A DNA stretch of 64,000 nucleotides, taken from the NCBI RefSeq assembly GCF_019396345.1, contig NZ_JAHKRM010000008.1, positions 124,001 through 188,000 of the forward strand. The letters are read 5' to 3'. The notes below the pieces were generated by a model. The model ran no database searches, had not been told where the DNA came from, and saw nothing but the letters and a program-made list of their open reading frames with translations. The position numbers were made by a program, and so were the translations under genes. The stretch comes from Nonomuraea guangzhouensis. GTDB lineage: Bacteria; Actinomycetota; Actinomycetes; Streptosporangiales; Streptosporangiaceae. Within the stretch, counting starts at the first letter, position 1. The number at the start of each line of letters is the position of its first letter. This document shows, piece by piece, positions 43,274-50,959 of the stretch.

Positions 43274-45127
43274 TCAGCCGAAGATCTGGTGCTCGCGCCG
43301 GGTGTAGCCCGGCCTGGTGGCGGCTGCCATCAGGCGCAGCGGCCAGCCCTTGAGCAGCCGCGCGGCCTCCTCCGGCGTGGCGTGGCGGAGCAGCCATGGT
43401 GCGGTGAAGGTCAGCTCGCGCCGCATGGCCCGCTTGGCGACCCGCTTCTCCACCCGCACAAAAGCATCGAACGGCACGAACCGCAAGACGATCGGGAACA
43501 GCTCGGACTCCTTCTGGGTGATGTGCTCGTCGAGCGGTCCCAGCAGCTCGCCCAGCTGCCGGCCGAGCGCGCCCAGGTCGCCGGTCAGCGCGGCGCGGCA
43601 GCGGTCCAGCAGCGGGTCGAGCGCCTGGTGGCCGTCGGTGTAGGGGGTCAGGTCGACGGCCTGGCCCGCGGCGCGCTCGATGACCGGCCACAGCAGGTCG
43701 TCCTCGTTGGCGTGGTGGTGGTCGATCTCCGTCAGCAGCGCGGCCGTGTAGCCGCGCACGGCCCTGCTCCTGGGGTCGCCGAGCTGGGCGGGCCGGGCCA
43801 GCAGCTCGATGAGCCGCCGCAGGTCGGTCAGCATGGCGCGGTGGATGACGTACATGGAGGTGAGGTCGGGGCTGGGCGCGCCGTCTTCGCGGGTGGCGGC
43901 AGCGGGGATCTTCTGTACGGCGCGCGCCGGCGCGGGGTCCGGTCGCCGGGCAGCGGAGTCGTCCGATCGCCGTGCGGAGGAGTCGTCCGGTTGCCGGGCA
44001 AGGGAGCCGTGCGATCGCCGTGCGGGGGAGCCGCTTGAGTGCTGCCGGGCCGCCGAGTCCTGGGCCGACCAGCCGCGCAGCCGTGGCCAGGCGCGGAAGA
44101 GCGCGGCGCTGGCCGGGGCGACCCGGTCGTCGCTGATCGCCACCAGCTTGCCCACCTCGGTCGTGGTGGGCTCGACCCGGACGCTGAGCCGTACCAGCAG
44201 GCCGGCGGCCACCAGGCGGGTCAGCACGCCGCCTTCGTCGCCGTCGTCCTTGACCTCCTCGCCGTCGAGCAGGCGCAGCAGCAGGCCGGGCAGCTCGCCC
44301 TGCTGCGCCGGGGTGAGTGCGGCGTACGCCTCCTCGGCCACCTCGCCCAGCGAGCGCGGCCCGGTCATCCCGGCGGGCGGGCGCAACTCGGTGCGGCCGC
44401 CGACCAGCAGCTCCGCGGCGGAGGGACGGTCCGCGGGGTTCTTGGCCAGGGCGCGTCCGGCCAGGTCGCGCAGCGGCTGCGGCAGGTCGCCCAGGTCCGG
44501 GTCGACGGTCAGCAGCCGGTGCATGATCCCGCCGAGGCTCTCGCCCTGGAACGGGTCGCGGCCGGTGGCCGCGTAGAGCACGACCGCGCCCCAGGCGAAC
44601 ACGTCGGCCGCTGCCCCGGCCCGCTGCCCGGTGAGCACCTCGGGCGCCAGGTAGGTGTATCGCCCGCCGACCGGGTCGCCGGCCGCCATGCCGTAGTCGA
44701 TCACCCGCGGCCCGTCCGGGGCCAGCAGGACGTTCTCGGGCTTCAGGTCGCGGTGCGCGATGCCCGCCTCGTGCAGCGTGCTGAGCGCGGTCGCCAGCGC
44801 GGTCGCCAGCGCGAGCAGCTCGTCGCCCGCGTACGGCCCATGAACGGCCACCGCCTGCCGCAGGTCGGGCCCGTCGGCGAACTCGCTGACGATGTACGGG
44901 CTCTCGCTGTCGAGCCCGACGCCGACCACCCGGGCCAGATAACGCGGCTTTACCAGGCCGACGGCCTCGGCGAGCTGCCTGGTGACCTCGCCGCGCGGCA
45001 CCTTGATCGCGAACCGGCGGCCTTCGTCGTTGTAGGCGTCGTAGACCACGCCGCGGCCGCCCGCGCCGAGCCGCCCGGCCAGCCAGTAGCCGCCAAGTCT
45101 CTCGGGGTCACCGGGCACCAAGCGCAT
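43274..45127 (-). CDS. Ser/Thr protein kinase fused to nSTAND-type winged helix and hemerythrin domain
   Basis: A 617-residue chimera. Residues 12-250 are a Hanks-type kinase: K42 in FAIKVP, HRDLKPEN near 125-132, DYG in place of DFG, and YLAPEVL. Residues 268-355 resemble the winged-helix part that follows the ATPase in nSTAND1 proteins (ending ALFRAWPRLRGW). A repeat-built Ser/Arg linker (365-400) leads to a C-terminal hemerythrin domain (VIHRAMLTDL, DHHHANEDDLLWP, HQALDP, LDEHITQKESELFP). No transmembrane helix is seen, so it is probably a cytoplasmic oxygen- or redox-responsive kinase. ATG at 45127 is chosen; GTG at 45133 is possible. Confidence 0.85.
   Translation of the reverse strand: MRLVPGDPERLGGYWLAGRLGAGGRGVVYDAYNDEGRRFAIKVPRGEVTRQLAEAVGLVKPRYLARVVGVGLDSESPYIVSEFADGPDLRQAVAVHGPYAGDELLALATALATALSTLHEAGIAHRDLKPENVLLAPDGPRVIDYGMAAGDPVGGRYTYLAPEVLTGQRAGAAADVFAWGAVVLYAATGRDPFQGESLGGIMHRLLTVDPDLGDLPQPLRDLAGRALAKNPADRPSAAELLVGGRTELRPPAGMTGPRSLGEVAEEAYAALTPAQQGELPGLLLRLLDGEEVKDDGDEGGVLTRLVAAGLLVRLSVRVEPTTTEVGKLVAISDDRVAPASAALFRAWPRLRGWSAQDSAARQHSSGSPARRSHGSLARQPDDSSARRSDDSAARRPDPAPARAVQKIPAAATREDGAPSPDLTSMYVIHRAMLTDLRRLIELLARPAQLGDPRSRAVRGYTAALLTEIDHHHANEDDLLWPVIERAAGQAVDLTPYTDGHQALDPLLDRCRAALTGDLGALGRQLGELLGPLDEHITQKESELFPIVLRFVPFDAFVRVEKRVAKRAMRRELTFTAPWLLRHATPEEAARLLKGWPLRLMAAATRPGYTRREHQIFG
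43937..44032. repeat. Four tandem 24-bp repeats in the kinase linker
   Basis: Units begin at 43937, 43961, 43985 and 44009. Alternate units are most alike, giving a 48-bp higher-order period. They are in frame and encode an eight-residue Ser/Asp/Arg-rich motif such as DDSAARRP. Confidence 0.88.
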
Positions 45128-45219
45128 CGTCACTGCTGCTTAGATGCACGAAATCGTGATTTGGTTGCAAGACGTCACAGGTCCCCCGCGCGCCACGGAG
45201 GACCCGTGCGTCATGATCA

Positions 45220-45774
45220 TTATGTCAGGCTTCCATGTAGTGGCCGCCACTCAGGTCGCAGCACCGACATGGTGATGGCGTCGTGCCATTCGCCGTCCCA
45301 GAGCAGCGCGTCGCGCTGCACGCCCTCCTCGACGAATCCCGCCTTCTTGTAGACGTGCCTGGCGCGGTCGTTGAAGGCGAAGACCTCCAGGCCGATCCGG
45401 TGCAGCCGTGTCGTGGTGAAGGCGTGGCGGAGCAGCAGGTCGATGGCCTCCGTGCCGTAGCCCCTGCCGAACGCGCGGGCGCCGATCAGCGCGATGCGCA
45501 TGCTGCACGCGAGGTTGCCCTCGTCGAGCTCGTTGAGCACGATCTCGCCCACGAAGGCGCCGTTCGCGATGATCGCCAGATCGAGGCGGTCGGCGTGCTG
45601 ACTCCTCGTCGCGTACCAGTGGCGGCTGGCCTCCCGGTCGAACTCACCGTGCGAGCCGGTCAGCCGCCGTACTTCGGGGTCGGTGACCAGCTCGAACAGG
45701 TCGTCGGCGTATTCGGGGCCGACCGGGCGCAGCGTCACTCGGTCGCCCTGGAGGGTGGGCTTGTCAGCGAACAT
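45220..45774 (-). CDS. GNAT-family N-acetyltransferase (RimJ/RimL-like)
   Basis: A 184-residue acetyltransferase of the Acetyltransf_3 type. It opens LQGDRVTLRPVGPEYADDLF. The acetyl-CoA loop is ARAFGRGYGTEAIDLLLRHA, and VFAFNDRARHVYKKAGFVEE forms the C-terminal helix-strand. RimJ/L-like members acetylate protein N-termini, amino acids or antibiotics. The substrate is not predictable. It stands alone between the kinase and the stress island. Confidence 0.9.
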   Translation of the reverse strand: MFADKPTLQGDRVTLRPVGPEYADDLFELVTDPEVRRLTGSHGEFDREASRHWYATRSQHADRLDLAIIANGAFVGEIVLNELDEGNLACSMRIALIGARAFGRGYGTEAIDLLLRHAFTTTRLHRIGLEVFAFNDRARHVYKKAGFVEEGVQRDALLWDGEWHDAITMSVLRPEWRPLHGSLT

Positions 45775-45952
45775 TCCCTCTGACTATCAACCCTGATCAG
45801 CCCACGGCAAACCCAATTCCGCGGCGCGGGCGCCGAGCAGGCCGCTGAGCAGGCGACTCATGGCCATCCTGGGGGACTCCAACAGCCTGGCCTTGACGAC
45901 TGGTTTGTTTTCCGACCTGGGGATAGAGGTTCATCTCGTCAAGGAGGTAATC

Positions 45953-46237
45953 ATGACCATCGCCGGAAGCATCATCCTCATCATGCTCGGCGCGATCCTG
46001 ACCTGGGCCGTCGAATTCGATCTGGCCGGGCTCGACATCAACGTGGTCGGCGTCATCCTCATGCTCGGGGGTGTGGTGGGGCTGCTGTTCGGGATCTACC
46101 GGATCAGCGTGACCCGCAGGGCCGTGGCCCCGATCGACGAGCCGGTTCACCGTCACGAGGTCTACGACGAGCCCGAGGCTCGCCGGACCACGGTGTACGA
46201 GGAGCGCGCCCGCCGCTACGACGAGCCGCCCCTGTAG
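45953..46237 (+). CDS. DUF6458-like small membrane protein
   Basis: A 94-residue protein. Two hydrophobic helices (IILIMLGAILTWAV, VVGVILMLGGVVGLLFGIYR) are followed by a charged cytoplasmic tail rich in Glu, Arg and Tyr. The first 50 residues match actinobacterial DUF6458. ATG at 45953 has AAGGAGGT; an in-frame ATG at 45860 is not supported. GTTT-N13-GGGATA (45903-45925) upstream is a weak sigma-B-like promoter. The role is unknown; membrane stress is likely from context. Confidence 0.85.
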   Translation: MTIAGSIILIMLGAILTWAVEFDLAGLDINVVGVILMLGGVVGLLFGIYRISVTRRAVAPIDEPVHRHEVYDEPEARRTTVYEERARRYDEPPL

Positions 46238-46294
46238 AGCGATGAACCCCCGTAACAAACCCCCATAACGACACCGTCGTAGGAGGTGACCGAC

Positions 46295-46681
46295 ATGCCA
46301 GCCAGCGAAGAGCTGCCGTCGACCATCCGCCGTTCACCGAAGAAGGCGCGGGACACGTGGATGAAGGCGCATGACTCCGCTGTCCAGACGTACGGGGAGG
46401 GCCGCCGCGCTCACATGACGGCCTTCTCCGCGTTGAAGCACACCTTCGAGAAGGTCGGCGACCACTGGGAGCCGAAGTCGAAGAAGGGGCCGTCCGACAA
46501 GGGCGCCACGGACCGGTCCGGCCGGACGGCCGAGGGCGTCAACGCGAACGCGACCAAGGAGCACCTGATGGGCGTGGCCGCCAAGCTCGACGTGCGCGGC
46601 CGGTCCAGGATGACCAAGCAGGAGCTCGTGGACGCCATCAAGAAGGCCAACCGCCGGGCCACCGCCAAGGCCCGCGGCTGA
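46295..46681 (+). CDS. ChaB-family protein with C-terminal Rho_N/SAP-like domain
   Basis: A 128-residue basic protein. The N-terminal ChaB domain (LPSTIRRSPKKARDTWMKAH, then AHMTAFSALKHTFEKVGDHW) is followed by a Lys/Gly-rich linker and a C-terminal helical hairpin (HLMGVAAKLDVRGRSRMTKQ) resembling Rho N-terminal/SAP DNA-binding modules. ChaB was named for a cation-transport locus, but stand-alone actinobacterial forms are stress-induced. ATG at 46295 has AGGAGG nine bases upstream. Nucleic-acid binding is an inference from the tail. Confidence 0.88.
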   Translation: MPASEELPSTIRRSPKKARDTWMKAHDSAVQTYGEGRRAHMTAFSALKHTFEKVGDHWEPKSKKGPSDKGATDRSGRTAEGVNANATKEHLMGVAAKLDVRGRSRMTKQELVDAIKKANRRATAKARG

Positions 46682-46690
46682 CCCGACCCT

Positions 46691-48517
46691 TCACAGCACC
46701 CGCTTGACCGCCTCGGCTATCGCGTGGCGGTCTATGCGGGCGTCTGCCAGCTGTTCCTCCGGTGTCGCCGACCCGGGCAGGTCCCGGACGGCCAGCTTCA
46801 CCACACGCGGCCCGAGCTCGCCGACGGCGTCGAGCACGGCGTCGCCCAGCCCGCCCTCCGGCCGGTGGTCCTCCACCGTGATGAGGGTGCCCGTGGTGGT
46901 GGCCGCCTCGGTCAGCGCGGCCGTGTCGATCGGCTTGATCGAGTACATGTCGAGCACGCCCACCTGGATGCCCTCCCGGCCCAGCTCGTCGGCCGCGGCC
47001 AGCGCCTCGTGCACGGTCACCCCGGCCGCCACGATCGTGGCCCGGTCCTCCGCCGACTGCCGCAGCACGGACGAGCCGCCCACAGGGAAGCGCTCGCCCG
47101 GCTGGTAGATCACCGGCGTGTCGCCACGGGTGGTGCGCAGGTACGACACCCCGGAGATGTCGGCCATCGCGGCGGTCAGGGCGGCGGTCTGGTTGGCGTC
47201 GCAGGGGTAGAGCACGGTGCTGCCGTAGACCGTGCGCATCATGGCGAGGTCCTCCAGCCCCATCTGCGAGGGGCCGTCCTCGCCGATCGACACGCCGGCG
47301 TGCGAGCCGACCAGCCTGATCGACGCCCGGCTCACCCCGGCCATCCTGATGAAGTCGTACGCCCTGGTGAAGAAGGCCGCGAACGTGGCGCCGTAGGGGA
47401 TCCAGCCCCGTACCTGGAGGCCGACCGCCATCGCGACCAGCTGCTGCTCGGCGATGTAACACTCGACGAAGCGCTCGGGGAACTCCTTGGCGAACGCCTC
47501 GGCCTTGGTGGAGTCGGCCACCTCGCCGTCGACCACGACCACCTCGCCGCGGGCCGCGCCCACGGCGACCAGCGCCGCGCCGAACCCGGTCCGGGTGGCC
47601 ACCTTGTCACCGACCTTGTACGCGGGCAGCGTCAGCTCGCCGTCGTGGAAGCGGAACGGCTCGCCGGTGGGCTCGGGCGGGAGCACCTCGACCCGCAGGT
47701 CCCGCGCGCCGCCCAGCTCGCTGATGGCCTTGTCCGGGTCCTTGAGCGGCTTGCCGTGGGCGCCCTCGCGGTTCTCCACCTCCAGGACGCCCTCGCCCTT
47801 GCGGGTCTTGGCGAGGATCGCGGTCGGCCGTCTGCGTGTGTTGCAGGCGTCGTTCATGGCGAAGTCGATCTGCCCCGGGTCGTGGCCGTCGATCTCGATC
47901 GTGTGCCAGCCGAACGCGCCGAACCTGCGGGCGTACGCGCCGGTGTCCCAGCCGTGCCTGGTGGGGCCGTGCTGACCCAGCCGGTTGATGTCCACGATCA
48001 GTGTCAGGTTGGCCAGCCCCTCGACCCCCGCGTGCTCGGCGGCTTCCCAGATGGACCCCTCGGCCAGCTCGCTGTCCCCGCAGAGCACCCACACCCGGTA
48101 CGGCAGGCGCTCCAGCCGACCGGCCGTCGCCACCCCGACCCCGACGGGCAGCCCTTGGCCGAGCGAGCCTGTGGCCACGTCCACCCACGGCAGGTCGGGC
48201 GTCGGGTGGCCCTCCAGCCGGCTGCCCCGCTTCCTGAACGACAGCAGCTCCTCGTCGCTGATCGCGCCCGCGGCCTTGTACAGCGAGTAGAGCAGCGGCG
48301 AGGCGTGACCCTTGGAGAAGATCAGGTGGTCGTTGCCGGGGTTGTCCGGAGCCTGGAAGTCATAGCGCAGATGGCAGGCGAACAGGACGGCCATCAGGTC
48401 GGCCGCCGACATCGACGAGGTCGGGTGGCCGGACCCGGCGGCGGCCGAGCTGCGTACGGAGTCCACACGTAGCTGGGCGGCGAGTTCGGACAGGAAACGC
48501 AGATCGCGTTCGGACAT
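46691..48517 (-). CDS. tkt: Transketolase (single-chain)
   Basis: A 608-residue thiamine diphosphate enzyme. GSGHPTSSMSAADLMAVLF, SKGHASPLLY and GDSELAEGSIWEA (the GDG-like ThDP/Mg motif is here GDS) are N-terminal; the C-terminal half has the pyrimidine and transketolase_C domains. At 608 residues it is shorter than the usual 660-700 of actinobacterial Tkt and resembles the short archaeal/metazoan-type form. It interconverts pentose phosphate sugars. A GTTA-N13-GGGTAG promoter precedes it, so it is probably a stress-induced second copy. Confidence 0.92.
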   Translation of the reverse strand: MSERDLRFLSELAAQLRVDSVRSSAAAGSGHPTSSMSAADLMAVLFACHLRYDFQAPDNPGNDHLIFSKGHASPLLYSLYKAAGAISDEELLSFRKRGSRLEGHPTPDLPWVDVATGSLGQGLPVGVGVATAGRLERLPYRVWVLCGDSELAEGSIWEAAEHAGVEGLANLTLIVDINRLGQHGPTRHGWDTGAYARRFGAFGWHTIEIDGHDPGQIDFAMNDACNTRRRPTAILAKTRKGEGVLEVENREGAHGKPLKDPDKAISELGGARDLRVEVLPPEPTGEPFRFHDGELTLPAYKVGDKVATRTGFGAALVAVGAARGEVVVVDGEVADSTKAEAFAKEFPERFVECYIAEQQLVAMAVGLQVRGWIPYGATFAAFFTRAYDFIRMAGVSRASIRLVGSHAGVSIGEDGPSQMGLEDLAMMRTVYGSTVLYPCDANQTAALTAAMADISGVSYLRTTRGDTPVIYQPGERFPVGGSSVLRQSAEDRATIVAAGVTVHEALAAADELGREGIQVGVLDMYSIKPIDTAALTEAATTTGTLITVEDHRPEGGLGDAVLDAVGELGPRVVKLAVRDLPGSATPEEQLADARIDRHAIAEAVKRVL

Positions 48518-48545
48518 CAGGTCCTCCTCGTAGTTGCCCCGCCGC

Positions 48546-48568
48546 CTACCCCTTCTGGGGTGCTTAAC
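48546..48568 (-). promoter_or_regulatory. Sigma-B-like promoter of transketolase gene
   Basis: On the minus strand GTTA (48565-48568) and GGGTAG (48546-48551) are 13 bp apart, ending 28 bp before the ATG. The GTTT-N14-16-GGGTAY class is used by actinobacterial sigma-B-type factors. The spacing here is one base short. Confidence 0.5.
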
Positions 48569-48589
48569 GCTGACCGGCCCGAGGCTTCC

Positions 48590-49648
48590 TCAGGTCTTGG
48601 CCCGGCGGAAGAAGGCCGCGAGGCCGGTCGCCGTCGCGGCGGCGGCCAGGCCGAGCAGCACCAGGCGCCGGTGCTGCGACATCCACAGCTGCGGGCTGTG
48701 GGTCTTCGAGCGCTGGTCGAAGCCGCCGTGCGCGCCGTAGTCAAGGTCTTCGTCCGCGGGTTCCCAGAGGTTGGCCACACCGCTGCGCGGCTTCTCGTCC
48801 GTCTGCTGGGATTCCACGCCGGTCCGCGCCAGATAGCGGTCCACCAGGGCGGGCGCGATCCGCTGCGCGAGCAGGGTGGCCGCGGTCGTGACGCCGACCC
48901 AGTACTCCTTGCGTTCCGGGTGCTCGGCGGCGTACACGATGCCGTGGGCCGCCACCTCGGGCTGGTAGATCGGCGGGACCGGCTGCGGGTGGCGGCGCAG
49001 CTTGCTGAGCACCCAGTCGAACTGGGGAGTGTTCACCGCGGGCAGCTGCACCATGGTGATCTTGATGTTGCTGTGGTCCGCCATGAGCTCGACGCGCACC
49101 GACTCGGAGAAGCCCTTGATCGCGTGCTTGGCCCCGCAGTACGCGGACTGCAGAGGGATCGCCCGATACGACAGGGCCGAGCCGGTCTGTACGATGACGC
49201 CCCGGTTGCGGGGACGCATCAGCTCAAGGGCCACTTTGGTGCCCCAGACGTAGCCGAGGTAGGTGACCTGAGTCGTCCGCTCGAACTCCTCGGGGGAGAT
49301 GTCGGCGAACCGGGCGAACACCGAGGAGAACGCCACGTTGATCCACACGTCGATCGGGCCGATCTCCGCCTCGACGCGTTCGCCCGCCTGCCGTACCTGG
49401 TCATAGTCGGCCACGTCCGCCTCATAGACCTGCCCGCTCCCGTCGGCGGCGCCGACGTCCACGGCCGCGGCGCCCAGGCCGGTCGTCCCGCGGGCGATCA
49501 GCGCGACCTTGGCGCCCTTCGCGCCGAGCTCGCGTACCACCGCGCGGCCCACCCCGCCGCTCGCGCCCGTCACCACGACCACGCGTCCGCGCAGGTCGTC
49601 GGTGATGTCCGTCTTTGTCATGAGATTCTCGGCACTCTGTGGCGCCAT
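48590..49648 (-). CDS. SDR-family oxidoreductase with C-terminal membrane anchor
   Basis: A 352-residue short-chain dehydrogenase. TGASGGVGRA is near residue 30, and the catalytic site is GSALSYRAIPLQSAYCGAKH. A 100-residue extension includes a tail helix (LVLLGLAAAATATGLAAFF) followed by RRAKT, anchoring it to the membrane. Stress-linked SDRs of this shape are common in actinomycetes. ATG at 49648 is chosen (ATG at 49621 is possible). It is separated by five bases from the small membrane protein gene upstream, so they form an operon. Confidence 0.87.
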   Translation of the reverse strand: MAPQSAENLMTKTDITDDLRGRVVVVTGASGGVGRAVVRELGAKGAKVALIARGTTGLGAAAVDVGAADGSGQVYEADVADYDQVRQAGERVEAEIGPIDVWINVAFSSVFARFADISPEEFERTTQVTYLGYVWGTKVALELMRPRNRGVIVQTGSALSYRAIPLQSAYCGAKHAIKGFSESVRVELMADHSNIKITMVQLPAVNTPQFDWVLSKLRRHPQPVPPIYQPEVAAHGIVYAAEHPERKEYWVGVTTAATLLAQRIAPALVDRYLARTGVESQQTDEKPRSGVANLWEPADEDLDYGAHGGFDQRSKTHSPQLWMSQHRRLVLLGLAAAATATGLAAFFRRAKT

Positions 49649-49653
49649 GAGGG

Positions 49654-49917
49654 TCAACCCGCCTCTTCTGATCTGCCGCGGCGCTGCCGTCGGATGGCCA
49701 GCACGATGTCGATGACCACGGCGATCGCCGCCACGACGGCGATGCCGGTCATCACCGGAGCTCTGGCGACGAGGCCGAGCACGGCGAACGCGAACAGGAA
49801 CACCAGGATGAAGGAGCCCACCATGATGTGCGCCACATCGCGCGGTGTCGCGGGAACCATCGCGTGGGATCGCTCGTCCCGGCTCTCTTCCCAATCGTCG
49901 TTGGTGTTCTCTGGCAT
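49654..49917 (-). CDS. Small two-TM membrane protein
   Basis: An 87-residue protein. An acidic, polar N-terminus (ENTNDDWEESRDERSH) precedes two hydrophobic helices (VGSFILVFLFAFAVLGLV, VMTGIAVVAAIAVVIDIVLA) and an Arg-rich tail. No family recognised beyond generic small actinobacterial membrane proteins. ATG at 49917 follows AGGTGAG. It is first in an operon with the SDR gene and shares a divergent promoter region with the BON gene. Confidence 0.75.
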   Translation of the reverse strand: MPENTNDDWEESRDERSHAMVPATPRDVAHIMVGSFILVFLFAFAVLGLVARAPVMTGIAVVAAIAVVIDIVLAIRRQRRGRSEEAG

Positions 49918-49937
49918 GCCGCTCACCTGCCCTCGCC

Positions 49938-49962
49938 GTTTGCCACTTAACGCCCCGGGTAG
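49938..49962 (+). promoter_or_regulatory. Sigma-B-like promoter of BON/phosphoesterase operon
   Basis: GTTT (49938-49941), 15 bp, GGGTAG (49957-49962), ending 26 bp before the BON start with AAGGAGG between. It matches the actinobacterial sigma-B-type consensus GNNT-N14-16-GGGTAY except for the last base. Confidence 0.68.
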
Positions 49963-49988
49963 CGGCCTCGGAGAAGGAGGAATCTGCG

Positions 49989-50237
49989 ATGGAAGCTCCG
50001 CAGTACGTCGCGGCCAGGGTCCAGCGAGCGCTGGCGGAGGACGCGCGCACGCACGAGCTCGGCATCCGCGTCGACATCAGAGGCGATCAGCTGTTCCTGC
50101 GCGGCCAGGTGGAAGGGGCCGAACAGCGTGAGCGGCTCGGGGCGGTGGCCCACGAGACCGCGCCGGCCCTCCACCTGCACAACGAGATCAGGGTCGTCGA
50201 CATCACCGAGCCCGGAGAGGATGAGCACCTTGACTGA
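49989..50237 (+). CDS. BON-domain protein
   Basis: An 82-residue protein that is almost entirely one BON domain (VQRALAEDARTHELGIRVDI, LFLRGQVEGAEQRERLGAVA, then a conserved HLHNEIRVVD end). BON domains bind phospholipid or other hydrophobic surfaces in osmotic-shock proteins such as OsmY. No signal peptide is present, so it is cytoplasmic. ATG at 49989 has AAGGAGG. The 3' end overlaps the phosphoesterase gene by 17 bases, so they are co-expressed. Confidence 0.87.
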   Translation: MEAPQYVAARVQRALAEDARTHELGIRVDIRGDQLFLRGQVEGAEQRERLGAVAHETAPALHLHNEIRVVDITEPGEDEHLD

Positions 50238-50955
50238 CCTCCGCATAGCGGCAGTAGGCGACATCCACCTGGGCGAGGACCTGAAGGGCCGATACCGGAA
50301 ACACCTGGAGGGCATCGAGGAGCGCGCCGACGTGCTGATGCTGGCGGGCGACCTGACCCGCCACGGCACGCTGGAGGAGGGCCGGGTGGTGGCCGACGAG
50401 TTCCGCGACCTGCCGGTGACCGTCGTGGCCGTGCTCGGCAACCACGACTACCACTCCGACCTGCAGTACGAGATCGCCGGGGAGTTGCGCGACGCCGGGA
50501 TCACCGTGCTCGACGACGACGGCGCCGTGCTCCAGTGCGGCGAGACGAAGCTGGGCGTGGTCGGCGGCAAGGGCTTCGGCGGCGGGTTCGCGGGCAAGAG
50601 CGCGAGCGAGTTCGGCGAGCGGGAGATCAAGAACTTCGTGGCGCACACCCGCTACATCGCCGAGGCGTGGAAGGTGGCGCTGAAGGAGGTCCAGGCCGAC
50701 CACCGCGTGGTGCTGTCGCACTACTCGCCGGTCAAGGAGACGCTGGAGGGTGAGCCGCCCGAGATCTACCCGTTTCTCGGCAGCTACCTGCTGGCCGAGG
50801 CCGTCGACACCGCCGGGGCCGACCTGTTCCTGCACGGGCACGCGCACAAGGGCACCGAGAAGGGCATGACGCCGGGCGGGATCAGGGTACGCAACGTGGC
50901 CCTGCCGGTGCTCGGCAGAGCCTACGGCGTCTACTGCATCGACGACTGCGACTGA
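50221..50955 (+). CDS. Metallophosphoesterase (calcineurin-like)
   Basis: A 244-residue enzyme. All metal-binding motifs are present: GDIHLG (residues 13-18), GDLTRHG, GNHDYH, a later SHYSP histidine and HGHAHKG. The family hydrolyses phosphomonoesters, diesters or cyclic nucleotides. No membrane segment is seen. It overlaps the BON gene and shares its sigma-B-like promoter. A stress-nucleotide substrate is possible but unproven. Confidence 0.9.
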   Translation: MSTLTDLRIAAVGDIHLGEDLKGRYRKHLEGIEERADVLMLAGDLTRHGTLEEGRVVADEFRDLPVTVVAVLGNHDYHSDLQYEIAGELRDAGITVLDDDGAVLQCGETKLGVVGGKGFGGGFAGKSASEFGEREIKNFVAHTRYIAEAWKVALKEVQADHRVVLSHYSPVKETLEGEPPEIYPFLGSYLLAEAVDTAGADLFLHGHAHKGTEKGMTPGGIRVRNVALPVLGRAYGVYCIDDCD

Positions 50956-50959
50956 TCGG

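Noticed and set aside
49927-49967. A GTTA-N15-GGGCAG promoter for the small membrane protein gene at 49917 (and the same pattern at 53040-53064)
   Set aside because: The GGGCAG lies only nine to ten bases before the start codon and overlaps the ribosome-binding site, so it would be an impossible promoter unless the mRNA is leaderless.
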